Positions 10,449 to 21,960 of a stretch of 64,000 nucleotides of DNA are shown here, piece by piece (the stretch's first letter is position 1; the number at the start of each line of letters is the position of its first letter). Location: NCBI GenBank assembly GCA_029721435.1, contig CM056583.1:70178120-70242119 (forward strand). The letters are read 5' to 3'. Source of the DNA: Gymnothorax reevesii (lineage: Eukaryota > Chordata > Actinopteri > Anguilliformes > Muraenidae). The position numbers were made by a program, and so were the translations under genes. The notes beneath the pieces were generated by a model that was not told the origin of the DNA, made no database searches, and saw only the letters and a program-made list of their open reading frames with translations.

Positions 10449-11845
10449 AATGAATCAATAAAAAAAATGATTCCACACACCCCAAAGAGTTTTTTTTAAT
10501 TTTTGAAAAAAGTGGGCTCGCTGGCTACCTAGCTAGTAAATCGAGACTCAGTAACATGTCACCTAGGTAGTTTGCTTGCTAGCTATCAAGGTAGCTTGAA
10601 CTGACATTAAAATGCATGATAGCAGGGAGTGCATTTACCTACAGACTCTTGCTATTTACCTTATTTTGAAGGATTGCCATGGTTTTTTGGAGTAGGGTTG
10701 TATGAAGCACTAAAACAAAGTTTGATGTATTGGCCATCTAGCTAGTACATAGCTAGCAATCAGCATTAGATGGTAGACCCTGGCAGTAGCACCGGACATT
10801 GGCATGGAAGCCAAGCAGTGTAGCTATTGCTATGGATGAGGGAAGCAGCAAAAGTATTCAACTTGCCCCATATAACTGTAAAAATTTAAATCAAAATTTC
10901 AATAGGTGATGATAGTACTAAGAGATGGTTGCAGTGGCCTTCAAACTCAATAAAAGAAAAGTGGATTTATTTTATAGCTATTACATTACAGTTGTCATAA
11001 ATACGGATGCTCTGTAGTGCTCTGTTATGTATGTTTACATTTTTGCAATATGAAATGCACAATGTCATCATTCCAATAAATTTGGATTTTGAATTTGAAT
11101 TTGACAGATGTGAGCCCAGCACTCTAGTCGTCTTCAAGGTCACCTCAGCTTGGCTAATTGATTGAGTCGCTGAACTTGAAGGAGCTCTGGGCTGCATATT
11201 TTGGCTTTGACTATTTTGAAATTTTAGGAAAATAATGTCTTGCCATGTGGTTAATTACAAAAACAGATCATCAAAGGAGTCTGTGCTCAGTTTTCTTTAG
11301 TGAGTGAAATTCTAGTATTATATAGTATTATGTTCGCGCTAAATAGCATTTTTCAGTGTTAGCTCATTAATTAGCCAATTAGCCATCAAATTAATACTGT
11401 AAGCTTTCAGTTAGCCTTCACTTAAGATGCCCAGCTGTGCTAATGGGAGTTTATTCTTGCCGCAGTCATTGAATAGGCATGCACCGAAGTTGCAGTACTT
11501 CAGAGAAGTGTCAGAATTTAGGGTCATAATACCTTTGAAGAAAAGTTGTTGGTCAGTGGTTGGAAAACTGTCACAGCTTCCTTAACTGCCACACAGCCTA
11601 GCTGGGCTTAATTGGGATTGGGCTTCTCACCACAAAGCTTCTGTGTTTTTAAAATTCCATACCAGAAATATCTCTGTTATTGCAGTATCATTTCCCATTC
11701 ATAACGAGGAAGAAAATTTCTGAGAAAACTATGATTGGTATGCAAATAACATAAGAACAGACTAAGGCTACTGCATTACAATGATTCATGCCAATACAAT
11801 GCTGCCCTATGAGGAAACGTGTTGTATCAGTCATTTTACAGTATG
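10449..11845. other. Intergenic, nothing recognised
   Basis: No exon or named repeat. Runs of GCTAGCTAG-type palindromes occur at 10540-10590 and 10735-10760, but without clear element boundaries. Confidence 0.4.
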
Positions 11846-11847
11846 TA

Positions 11848-13242
11848 GAAACCCCAATTCCAATGAAGTTGAGACGTCGTGTAAAATGTGACTAGAAACA
11901 GAATACAATGATTTGCAAATCCTTTTTGCCCTGCACTACAAAGACAAAATATTTAATGTTCAAACTGAAACTTTATTGTTTTTTGGAACACTCATTTTGA
12001 ATTTGATGCCTGCAACATGTTCCAAAAAAGCTTGGACAGGGGCAACAAGACTAAAAGTTGAGGAATGGTCAAAAAACACCTGTTTGGAACATTCCACAGG
12101 TGAACAGGTTAATTGGGAACAGGTGAGTGTCATGATTAGGTATAAAAGGAACATCCCCAAAAGGCTCAGTCATTCACAAGCAAGGATGGGGCGAGCTGCA
12201 TAAGTGAATAGTCCAAAAGTCTAAAAACAATGTTTATCAACGTGAAATTGCAAGGAATTAAGGGATTTTGTCATCTACAGTCCACAATATCATCAGAAAA
12301 ACCATTGTCAGTTAACACAGCTTGTCGCTACATCTACAAGTGCAAGTTAAAACTCTACCATGCAACGCAAAAGCCATATATCAGCAACACTCAGAAACGC
12401 CACCAGCTTCTCTGCACCCAGGCTCATCTGAGATGGACTGATGCAAAGTGGAAAAGTGTGCTGTGGTCTGACGAGTCCATATTTCAAATTCTTTTTGGAA
12501 AACATGGACGTTGTGTCCTCCAGGCTAAAGAGGAGAAGGATCATCCAGATTATCAGCGCAAAGTTCAAAAGCCAGCATCTACGATGGTATGGGGATGTTA
12601 GTGCACATGGCATGGGTAAGTCGCACATCTGTGATGGCACTATTAATGCTGAAAGGTACATACAGGTTTTGGAGCAACATATGCTGCCATCCAAGCGACA
12701 TCTTTTTCAGGGACATCCCTGCTTATTTCAGCAAGACAATGCCAAGCCACATTTTGTACGTGTTCCAACAGGGTGGCTTCATAGTAGAAGAGAGCAGGTA
12801 ATAGACTGGCCTGCCTGCAGTCCAGACCTGCCTCCCATTGAAAATGTGTGGCGCATTATGAAGCGCAAAATACAAGAATGGAGACCACGGACTGTTGAGC
12901 AACTGAAGTCATACATCAATCAAGAATGGGAGAGAATTCCGACACAGCTTCTACAATTCACGTCCTCAGTAACCAAATGCTTATTGAGTGTTGTTAAAAA
13001 GAGAGGTGAAATAACGGTGGTAAACATGCCCCTGTCTCAGATTTTCCAGAACGTGTTCCAGACATCAAATTCAAAATGAAGGAGTATTTCCAAAAAGCAA
13101 TAAAGTTTGTCATTTTGAACATTAAATATCTTGTCTGTCGTGCACTCATTTGAATATAGGTCAAAAAGAATTTGTAAATCATTGTACTCTGTTTTTAGTC
13201 ACGTTTTACACAACATCCCAACTTCATTGCAATTGGAGTTTG
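11848..13242 (+). mobile_element. Second Tc1-like transposon of a related family, inactive
   Basis: Left end after TA 11846-11847 begins GAAACCCCAATTCCAATGAA. The right end, before TA 13243-13244, ends TTCATTGCAATTGGAGTTTG, its approximate reverse complement. The inner arms (GATTTGCAAATCC near 11910, GGTCAAAAAGAATTTGTAAA near 13160) also pair. It is the same broad family as 8840-10446 but in opposite orientation and with different deletions (1395 bp). Confidence 0.85.
12186..13030 (+). pseudogene. Tc1-family transposase pseudogene
   Basis: The start MGRAA (12186) hits a stop after five residues; the HTH part is badly eroded. Frame 12230-12601 retains [35 protein letters not shown] (first catalytic Asp) and [13 protein letters not shown] frameshift near 12590 moves the gene into another frame that continues with [29 protein letters not shown] (second Asp), CSPDLPPIENVWRIMKRK and the conserved C-terminal WERIPTQLLQ region. 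A small deletion near 13014 removes the family's usual stop, so the open frame overruns to 13079. Confidence 0.85.
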
Positions 13243-13746
13243 TAGTATCAATAAGGAAGATAGCTTAAGCCAATCTCCAGTTCAACCAGTTCGATCGGGT
13301 TTACTTGATTGAACTGGTTCATTTTATATGGACCCTCGAACCGGTCCGTCATTATATTTAAAAAAAAAACTTTTTTTGAAGCGTCCAAAATGTGAAAATA
13401 TACCTCACAAAAACTTTCCGACGGCATTAAATCCATCTGTATTATATTTATTACGTTTGTCTTGTGTATAAACTGAATGTGTCTGAGCCGAGCGCAACAA
13501 CAAATAGCAGGAGATTAGGTTTCAAGCGAATTTTTGGTCGTGGGGTGGGGCCGGAGGCGAAAATTTTTTTTCCTCCAAACTTTTTAGTCCTCCTTTGCAT
13601 ACGCGCATGCCCACTAGTGAGTTCTTGAAAAATCTCAAAACATAGCCACGTGAGTCGTTGAAGCGCACCTCCGAACGAATTCTAAACCCACCCAACTATA
13701 CACTGAAAAACGATTATCAAATCGTCGGCTTTTTATCCGTTTATTG

Positions 13747-13960
13747 CAGTGTTTCTCAAACCTCTCCTGGAGGACCACCTGCCCTGCCTGTTTTAGGTCT
13801 TTCCCTGCCCCAGCACAGGTGATTCAAATAATCAGGATGTTATCAATCAGCCTTAGAGGGTCAGTAACGAGCTGATCATTTGAATCACCTGTGCTAAAAC
13901 AGGGAAAGATCTAAAACCTGCAGGACAGGTGGTCCTCCAGGAGAGGTTTGAGAAGCACTG
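13747..13960. mobile_element. hAT-type MITE with perfect 8-bp target duplication
   Basis: This 214-bp palindromic element begins CAGTGTTTCTCAAACCTCTC and ends with the complementary GGTTTGAGAAGCACTG; the arms pair over about 75 bp. The octamer GTTTATTG is present directly outside each end (13739-13746 and 13961-13968). Eight-base duplications and CAG/CTG ends are hallmarks of hAT transposition. It has no coding capacity. Confidence 0.92.
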
Positions 13961-14167
13961 GTTTATTGGCTTTAGCTCCTCATATTAATCTTCAGCAGAT
14001 AACCCTGAGTTAGCCCAAGATCAACAGTAAATGCACTCGCTAATTTCTAGCGTTTCTTCGGCGTAGTAAATAATACGAACGTTAGTTATGATTTTGTCAC
14101 TTTTCCTCCCAATCAGTACTAAGTGTGAATATATTTAGCTGGCAAGCCTACACGTTTAAGCTCGTGG

Positions 14168-14602
14168 GCTTCAAGTGTAACGTTATATTCAGTCAAAATC
14201 AAAAATACATAGAGCTTTTCAGAACTTCTGGCTTAATGGTTCAGAATACCTGGAGTCACAAAATGATGACATACCCGCGAGGAGAATTATTAATAGGCTA
14301 ATAAACGCTCCTCGGAATTAAGTCATCGGCAATGTCACTAGTTAGGTCTCTGGGAGCGTCTTAACAGTGAGCGAGCGACATCCGAGGTCTGTGTTTCTAA
14401 CTTCAGCATATTCCTTCAGGGTTTTGTGAACGGGTCTTGAAAAAAATAATCTAGCAGCCAGAGACTGAACAAGATACATTCCCGATGACCAGTAGGAAAG
14501 TACTGAATACCGAGGAGCCACTGAATTTCACAGAAAAAGTTCTGAAAAGCTCCATCTAATTATGTTGATTTTGACTGAATATAACGTTATATTTGAAGCA
14601 CA
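14168..14602. repeat. Inverted repeat arms 14168-14229 / 14536-14602
   Basis: AACGTTATATTCAGTCAAAA on the left is matched by TTTTGACTGAATATAACGTT on the right, and GAGCTTTTCAGAACTT by AAGTTCTGAAAAGCTC. Arms are about 62 bp with a loop of about 300 bp, probably the inner part of the 13262-14735 element. Confidence 0.8.
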
Positions 14603-14739
14603 CACAGGGGAAATAAAATGGGAAAAAAATACGCAAGTGTGACTTCAAGTGGTCAAAACCGGTATTACGGTTTGATTCAGTTTTCAATTCAATATCGAAC
14701 CGGTTTAATTTTTTTTCATGTCGGCACATACTTAAAATA

Positions 14740-17276
14740 ACTTGCTGTTTCATATAACATGGCCTAAATTTCCACCCTGATACCTCAGAGGTAAAGTGTT
14801 TTGTTTATTCAATTGAGAATGCTACTACTGGATTAATTAACTTTTCAGCGTATTATTTCCCTTGATGGTTTTGCCCTAGTCCATATCTGATTATGTATAT
14901 ATGGGGTTATATCTCACTATACCAAGCACTTTACCTCATTAAAATTTATAATACCTAAAAAGGAAAGGCTTAAAGCAAAGGCTCCTGTCCTGCTCAAGGA
15001 CGCTGTCAACAGGTTTATGGCCTCGTGTTAATCAGTTAAATTACTGCACCAAAAATGGCCCAAATACCAGCGCAGTTAAATGGTAATTTTTTCACAATTG
15101 AGTGCTACTTAACATAACAGATAATGTAATCTGCCGGGCAAAACAAAAGCTTTTCCTGTTTGCGTCAGAGCTAGGAGTCAGAGCTACGATTTCAGAGCAA
15201 CACAATCTATCATGGGCCTGTTCCTTCAAGAGGATGCCAGACTTCCAAAATCATCAGGACTACAGGTGATTCATTAATGATATCCTTGTGCTGCCGACAT
15301 CCGGCCATTTTTTCTTTGTGAAGGAGAAAAGGTGGCTCTTCGTATCGATTACACTGTTAGACAGGGAGTAGCTAATGGTGGGGTGGATCTTTCTTTGCAC
15401 AGTACTTCACGTTTGTGTGTGTGTGTGCGTGTGTGTGTGAGAGAGAGTTTTTGAAAGTTTCCCATTTAGGTTGCATCAGGTTGTAGGTGGAGGTTGGAGT
15501 GGTGTAGAGATGTCATCAGAAATACTGATTTCTTTTTCTTTTCTTTTTACTTTTGATGAACCACCTTGCAACCCTTTGGTTTTGTACTTGTTAGCAGCCA
15601 TCAGATTGCAGGCCCAATTCCTTACCCTTACCCATTTTACAACACAGCTCCGGTCATAAAACAAAACAATAATTGTATTACTGTCTCACAGCATTTCTTA
15701 GTATCTTGTCTTTAAAACTTGAAGAAACTCTTTAAAATGGCACTCTTTCAATGTCTATGAGCTGTTTGTTTTGGCAGTTAACAAAAAAAAAAAAACAAGA
15801 ATTGTGCAGCAGAGGGAGCACTAGACTGAGCATATTTTATTTTTAAAGGTTGCTCAATCTTTCTGAATTCAGTCAAAACAAATAAAGTACGGCAAATAAC
15901 ACCATTCTTTGAGTCAAAGTATGGTTAATAAATAATAAAGCTAATAGGCTGTACATTAATGTGTGTAAATCTCTCAGCTTAGGCTTCACTTTCTATCCAG
16001 TAGGAGGAAAAAATAAAGGCTTTACTGTGTCCTCATTACTATAATGCAGTTGATTTAAGGTGGTGTCTCCTCTGATGTGCCTCACTATACTTTTTCCTCT
16101 TGATATTTGGACCTGCCTGCCCTTTTCTACCCATTTTAAATCTAATCTTCCTCCTGTCTTTGTCACAGTTGCAGCATCTAGCCCGCCCTCACCACCAGTC
16201 ACGTCTGCACTCATATAGTCTTTTTTGAATTAATGTGGCATCTCCAGTCCCGCCTGAATTCGGAATTCACAATTTATGGGCTTCATATACAGATGCTAGT
16301 GGGTGACTCCAGCTGCTGGCTTGGGAGAGCGAAGATGAAGCTGGGGTTCACTTCTGAAAGTTGCTCAGTTGCAAGCCCGGTACTTTCAGAGCTGAGGCAG
16401 ACTTGACCTGTGCGTACACATATTCACACACACGAACACCTGGACGGTCAGCAGGAGTTGCACAAGCAAGAACAGTGATGTTTCCACAGACTGCACTCTT
16501 CCCATGTTCCTGAGTTCCTGGTCTGTTATTCTGCTGGGCTGTACTCTGCCCCTTTGGGGAGGAAAGTGTACAGATAGTGTTCTACTGAGTCTTTGTTGTG
16601 GTCAGGAACCTCATTGGGAGCTGCTGTTTGCAGGTAAAACACATTCATTTGCTGACTGAGCTATATGATCTGTCCCAATGAGGGTCTTGTGGTATTCAGC
16701 GGTATCCTGAGTGTTTTTTTTTTTCCCCCACTGCTAGTCTGTTTCTCATTGCTGGGATTGTGAGTATGTCTTAATATTGACCACCTAATGGCTTGAGAAT
16801 TAGACACATGGACTTGTTGCCTGCTTTTTCTGTGTTGTCTGTCCTTTCCGTGACCCGGAAATCACCGACTGGATGATTTGGATTAAAACTGATTTCAAAT
16901 TAAATTTCTGTTTCCTTCTTTAATGTGTAGTTTTCACATCACTTTTGCCAGAATGCATATGCGACAAACATAAGAAGCAAAAGTCAGGAGACCACTTGGA
17001 ACAGATAATCACACAATAAAAAATGAATGGGCAAACAGCCCATTTAGCTTGCAAATCAGATGAGTAATGTAACTGAAATTCTAATTTAAAAAAAAAAAGT
17101 ATCAGGTATTTGAATGAGTCAGTGAGATGTTGCCCATTGTCCTCTAGCTGTGGGTAACAACCTTAGTACTGTATATTAAAAAGAACTGGCACAAGTCGGA
17201 ACACTGGAGCCAAATTCAGATCTTTGACAAAACTCTAAATGGTGCCTTTGATAAATACAAGGTGGAGGTTTTAATA
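14740..17276. other. Intergenic, nothing recognised
   Basis: AT-rich single-copy-looking sequence with a short (GT)n run at 15414-15447 and an A-run near 15782. Frames here have no recognisable domain or splice context. Confidence 0.45.
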
Positions 17277-17559
17277 CATGGGCTGAAGGATGCAAACAAT
17301 GATTAACACTGATGATGTGAGAGCGTAACACAGCGAGAACCAAGGTTCACAGTCTTGCAAAGGGGAGATGAAAACCAGGAACTTGAATACATGTAGACAA
17401 CAATTAACATGGTGGAAAGGGTGTGCAGAGCACAGAAGGAAACACAAGGAGGGACAGAGAACAAAGAAATAATTGAGAAACAATAAACAAAACGAAACCA
17501 AAACTGACAGACTGCTAGACTATGGGGAAACGGTAATAAATGAGGAATGGGACATGACA
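17277..17559 (-). mobile_element. LTR-like block of a Ty3/gypsy remnant (left copy)
   Basis: GTAACACAG, GGGGAGATGAAAACCAGGAA and GAATGGGACATGACA occur here in the same order and orientation as in the split block 19838-19936 plus 21976-22144. On the minus strand the block starts TGTCATGTCCCATTCC, a typical LTR start. It lies downstream of the gag/protease remnants on the minus strand, so it would be the 3' LTR. Confidence 0.55.
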
Positions 17560-18150
17560 GAACCTCGCCCTTGGGTTGCCACCTGGCACCCTCAGGTAAA
17601 ACGAGGTGGGTGTGGGAGCAGGGGCAGGAATGGAAGGAACTGGACCGGGAGCACTGCACTGCACTGGATGGAAAAAACTTGGGCAAAGGCTGGACACACC
17701 AACCTAGCACAGGCAGTGGCAAGAGATGCCAACCTGGTTCAAGCGATGCCCTGAAATGCCCATCTGGTTCCGGCGGTAGCTGGAAAAGCCTACCCTGGCA
17801 GAAGAAGGACTCGGGACTGGGCTCGGGTGGAGGAAGGTGCTCACTGAGTATTGAGCATGGCCAGGGGAGGGTGGGCTTGCCCATTGGTGTGGGCATTAAG
17901 GTCAGGAATGAGGACTTGCACATTGGGGTTTGAAATGAAGACGTCCACTGGAGTAGCTGCCAGTGGATCGACTGGAGGTATCTTAAAAGAAGGTCTGGTT
18001 ACTGGCTCTAGAGCGGCCATGGGCATCTGGCACGAAGAGCGGCTGGACGGGGAGTCAGACTGGAAGCTGGCTTAAGACAGGACTTAAGACACGAAGGAGT
18101 TCACTCCATGATGTTGCCTTTGATCCAGTACACAAACAGGTTGTGTCTCC

Positions 18151-18460
18151 TCAGTCAGAGTCTTCTAAGCACTGTTGGGGTGTGAGCACGCTGCAACAGG
18201 TACAATACAAGGGTGTCAAGATGGTTGCCAGGAGACTTTCATCTGAACCAAGCTGGTGACCTGGATGGCCAGAATGGACATTCCTGTGAGGGCTTGGGAT
18301 CTGATCGGCATGGTCAGGGGAGCTGAAGGAACCCCCAGCCATTTGGCAAAGGCTGGATGTACAAAGTTGCCATCTGCTCTGGAGTTGATAAGCACTTTGC
18401 CTGATAACTGGTGATCCTGCCAGAAGAGTTGTAAAAGGGGTCAGGAGGAAGAGGAGACGA
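18151..18460 (-). pseudogene. Gypsy protease (retropepsin-like) remnant
   Basis: The minus-strand translation reads LINSRADGNFVHPAFAKWLG then VPSAPLTMPIRSQALTG, which lines up with the protease region of Ty3/gypsy polyproteins, where the catalytic motif is normally Asp-Ser/Thr-Gly-Ala. Here the catalytic Asp is replaced by Asn (codon at 18384-18386) and Gly by Arg, and stops follow, so it is dead. Confidence 0.6.
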
Positions 18461-18549
18461 AAGCACCGGTGAGCAGCTCTTACCCCTGGTGAAGAGGAGG
18501 CTCAGAAATGAGTGCAATGATCCCACCATTTCTTTTGAAGGGGAGCATC

Positions 18550-18930
18550 TACCTGTAGCGCCAGGTCCATTAGCCTGTTGAGGTCTGGAGGGAGGACACA
18601 AATGGTGGTCTCATCTTAGATCCTGTCTGCAAGACCATAGGGAAATTGTTGTAAAGGGCCTGAGGATCCCAGTTGGCAGAGGTTGCTAGTGTGCGAAGTG
18701 CAAAACTAAATAGAATAATCTGAAATGGTAAGGTTGTCCTGGTGGAGCTGGAGAATGCGCCGAGTAGCAGTGTATTTGGAACGGTAACAGTTAAAGACCT
18801 TCCTCATTTTGTTGGTGAAGGTGGGGAAGAAGTGTTTAGCAGGGTTTCCAGCCTTTTGACACATGGAATCCCAGTCTCGGGCTCTTCCGGTCAAGCGAGT
18901 GGTGGCAAACACAACCCTAGAAGGCTCCAT
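18550..18930 (-). pseudogene. Gypsy gag (capsid-like) remnant
   Basis: The frame 18930-18706 gives MEPSRVVFATTRLTGRARDW and later FTNKMRKVFNCY and RILQLHQDNLTISDYSI, the pattern of Ty3/gypsy Gag capsid ('LTGRA..W', 'F...FRKVFD', 'L..LRQG..SV.DY'). Further gag-like residues follow to about 18550 in another frame (LNRLMDLALQVDAPL). No zinc knuckle was found. Confidence 0.65.
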
Positions 18931-19063
18931 GGGGGAGGAGGATGGCTGTCAGAGGGACACCATCTAGCAATGTGTCAGGAAATTGTGGCAAGTGGTAGGA
19001 CTGCCATTGTATAGCCCCAACAGGGGGGAAAATTATCAGTGCTATCCGTGGACAAGGGGCTGT

Positions 19064-19710
19064 AAGAAAACACCAGAGATGTATAAAGTACTCAAAACAC
19101 TAAAAGTAGAAGTACCATAACTGAAAGTAACTTTGGTAAAAGTTGAAGTCACCCATAAGAGAATTACTTGAGTAAAAGTCTTGAAGTAGCTTACATTTGG
19201 TACTTAGGTACATTTTTTCACAAGATACATTAAATGTTCTTAAGTATCAAAAGTACAAGTACAAAGTATTTTTCATAGTACGCATATTAAAAAGCAAAAC
19301 AACCGCACATTGTCCTCTCCTTATTCTCTTTAATCAACTTTCTGGTGAATGAAAGTATTCAAAAAACACAGGCAATCTCTGCTTTATATTTTTCTTCCTC
19401 TTCTTCTTTGAGTTTATTGGAGGTTTAAAAAACCACTATAATTGACAATAATTAATAGTAGAATGACGAATTTTTGCTTCATAAAACTGATTTTTCTTTA
19501 GATAAAAAGATACAAAGATACCCTGCTGAGCACCGTTGTTCTTCTCGAACATGCCAAATCCAGATAATCCTTGAATGATGAATTACATTCATATTTTAGT
19601 CTGTAACAAAGTGGCCAGTGTCAAAGTAACAAAGTATACTTTTATGTTTTAAATGTGGTAGAGTAAAAATCCTAGTAAAAAAATACTCCTGTAAAGTACA
19701 AATTCTCAAA
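19064..19710. mobile_element. hAT-like MITE of the 'AAGTACTTAAGTA' type
   Basis: Begins ACCAGAGATGTATAAAGTAC and is dense in AAAGTA/AAGTAC motifs (ACTTGAGTAAAAGTCTTGAA, TTAAGTATCAAAAGTACAAG), matching a widespread fish MITE type. It probably inserted between the gypsy gag start and its 5' LTR. Its right edge is uncertain. Confidence 0.5.
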
Positions 19711-20122
19711 ATAACTAAATCCTTTCAATTCATCGTAATGTTGCTTTTGTCCGTGATGACGTATTTTCTCGGCGGTGATGGCTGAGGTGAAGGCACTGCT
19801 GTTGGGCTCACGGTTCGCCACTGAGGGAAACCGAAATGACAACACTGAAGACATGACAGAGTAACACAGGGAGAGCAGAGGTTGACAATCTACCTGAGGG
19901 AAGATGAAAACCAGGCACTACATACAATAACAACTAGAGGCACTCCGAGAGTGCAAACCTCCGCCAAGGCAGCAGTCGAAATCTTGCTGAGTGAACATGG
20001 CTCAAAAGAAATTTAAGGTATCTGCAACATAGGATTTTGAGATGGTAGCTGTGGTGGCAGTATTGTTGGACCAATCGTGGTCAAAATCAATAGGATCTGT
20101 CCCAAATGTAATGGCAACCCAC

Positions 20123-20774
20123 CAGGGACGTGCGGTCAGGGTAGGCAGTGACTTCTCCTTTTTTATCGCAAGATTTTGTCAACCTGTTTCCACGTACTAT
20201 GCCTGATTGACAATCAATCAATTTGGCCCTTTTTTTCTGGTAAATTAAGCCTGCAATGATTGAGGTGATATTGACACAAAGGTTAATTAGCCTCTATGTT
20301 TTGATTCCAAACTGCAAGGAAGTAAATCTTTATAATTAATTAGAAAAAAATTCAACTCTCGGTAATTTCGTATATTGTTTTGATCTTTTGGTTATTGGAT
20401 TATGAAAGGGAGTTTATTTTCAGTCTTCTAGTTTTTAAAAATGGCATTAAAAGTATGTGTTTAAGGGGGTAAATATCATTCTAAACATATTGACCACACA
20501 TTGAACGCAGCCAAAGAAAGGCTTTAATATTTAATTGCATTGTGTTGACTTCCTCTAAGCAAATACCAACAAACTTGCTGGCTCGTGAGCATTTTAAGTT
20601 CGATGCACAGAGCAATAATGTTGTAGATGGAACTGGCACGCCATTCTGCCGTTTAGTCTTGTAAATTAGCAATCTGAGGATTTCATTAACTAATTAAGCA
20701 AAGTAATAGAGTTATCTTTTGTTTAATGGTGAGAATTCTGCCGACCCTAACTGACCTCAGACGGCACGTCACTT
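20123..20774. mobile_element. hAT-like non-autonomous element, copy 1 (652 bp)
   Basis: Begins CAGGGACGTGCGGTCAGGGT and ends GGCACGTCACTT. Flanking octamers CAACCCAC (20115-20122) and CCACCCAC (20775-20782) differ at one base, as expected for an aged 8-bp target duplication. Its sequence is repeated almost end to end at 28159-28814. The right terminus is a poor inverse of the left beyond GACGTGC. No ORF. Confidence 0.8.
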
Positions 20775-21026
20775 CCACCCACTCACAAAATGTCAGAGAT
20801 ATCCGTTCATTACATTTTGACTTATCTTGTTCACAAACAAACAGACAAATAAGTCCCGCCTAACGGGACCTAGCGGGATCAACAACCATCCTGCAAAGTT
20901 TGGTTGAAATCTATGGAGCCGTTTTTGAGATATCCTGCTAACAAACAGACAAACGGAGAGACTACTAACGGAACGAAGTGACGTGCTTCTCGATTTTCAA
21001 CAATTAATGACTCCCACCTAGCAGGA

Positions 21027-21960
21027 CCATTGTTGAAATCATCTGGTATCTGACTCTAGACCAGAGTCAATTTTGTAACGTGGTCAACAGTTACTTAGTG
21101 CTTTGACCTTTGCCTCAGACCTTTAAATGTGTGGCCTAGGACAACTGAATAATATATTATTGCTTGAGGGTACTCGGTAAAGTGCATTGCTCTGCCAGGC
21201 CAAGGCAACTGTGTGCATTTGTTATTTTCATTGGCTGATGTAGGGTATCATTGCATTCTACTGCCAGGTGGCAGTAAAACCCAAAAGCACGCCGATTGGA
21301 AATCCGGCCCATTGGAAAGACTTCAAATCTCCGCCAGCATAGCTGGATCTGTACTTTGGCCTAAATCTCAGCTGTACTTTGGCCCAGATATGCCTACATG
21401 TAGCCACTTGTTCGTCTTGTGTTACTGTAACATCCTGCAAAGTTTAGTTGAAATCTATGGAGCCGTTTTTGAGATATTCTGTTGACAAACAGACTCCGGC
21501 CTAGCGGGACCATTGTTGAAATCGTCTGGTGTCTGACTGGAGACTAGGGTCAATTTCGTAACATGGTCAACAGTTACTTAGTACTTTGACCTTTGCCTCA
21601 GAACTTTAAATGTGTGGCCTAGGACAACTGGATAATATAATATTGCTTATGGGCACTCGGTCGAGCACATGGCTCTGCCACACCAAGGCAACTGTGTGCA
21701 TTAGCTATTTTCGTTGGCTGATGTTGGGTATTGTTGCATTTTACTGCCAGGTGGCAGCAAAACCCAAGCACGCCGATTGGAAATCCAGCGCACTGGAAAG
21801 CATAGCTGGATTTGTACTTTGGCCTCGATATGCCTAAATTGAATCACTTGTTCCTCTGGTGCTACTGTAACATCCTGTAAAGTTTGGTTTAAATCTTTGC
21901 AGCTGTTTCTGAGATATCCTGCTAACAAACACACAAACGATTTGACAACAAACGGCACCG
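21027..21960. repeat. Tandem duplication, unit about 483 bp
   Basis: CCATTGTTGAAATC at 21027 recurs at 21510; GTGTGGCCTAGGACAACTG at about 21129 recurs at about 21611; TGCCAGGTGGCAG at about 21261 recurs at about 21744. The offset stays at 482-483 bp, then the second unit is shortened by a deletion. Confidence 0.85.

Larger units (their letters stand above)
13262..14735. repeat. Probable non-autonomous inverted-repeat element with GAACCGGT-type ends
   Basis: The left part carries ACCAGTTCGATCGGG and CTCGAACCGGTCCG (13285-13345), the right part CGAACCGGTTTAAT (14697-14710), and a matched inverted pair lies between (14168-14229 and 14536-14602). No transposase frame. Boundaries are approximate; a hAT MITE is nested in it. 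Confidence 0.4.
17560..19063 (-). mobile_element. Internal region of a deleted Ty3/gypsy-like retrotransposon
   Basis: Gag-like and protease-like fragments lie in the correct order for a minus-strand element (gag at higher coordinates). Reverse transcriptase, RNase H and integrase are missing: only about 590 bp separate the protease remnant from the left LTR, and that stretch (17560-18110) is GC-richer, with an imperfect short repeat ('GGCAGTGGCAAGAGATGCC', 'GGTAGCTGGAAAAGCC'). Confidence 0.6.

Noticed and set aside
17303..17923. 206-codon proline-rich minus frame
   Set aside because: It runs across the LTR-like block and the GC-richer internal part of the gypsy remnant without any pol or env motif; composition explains its length.
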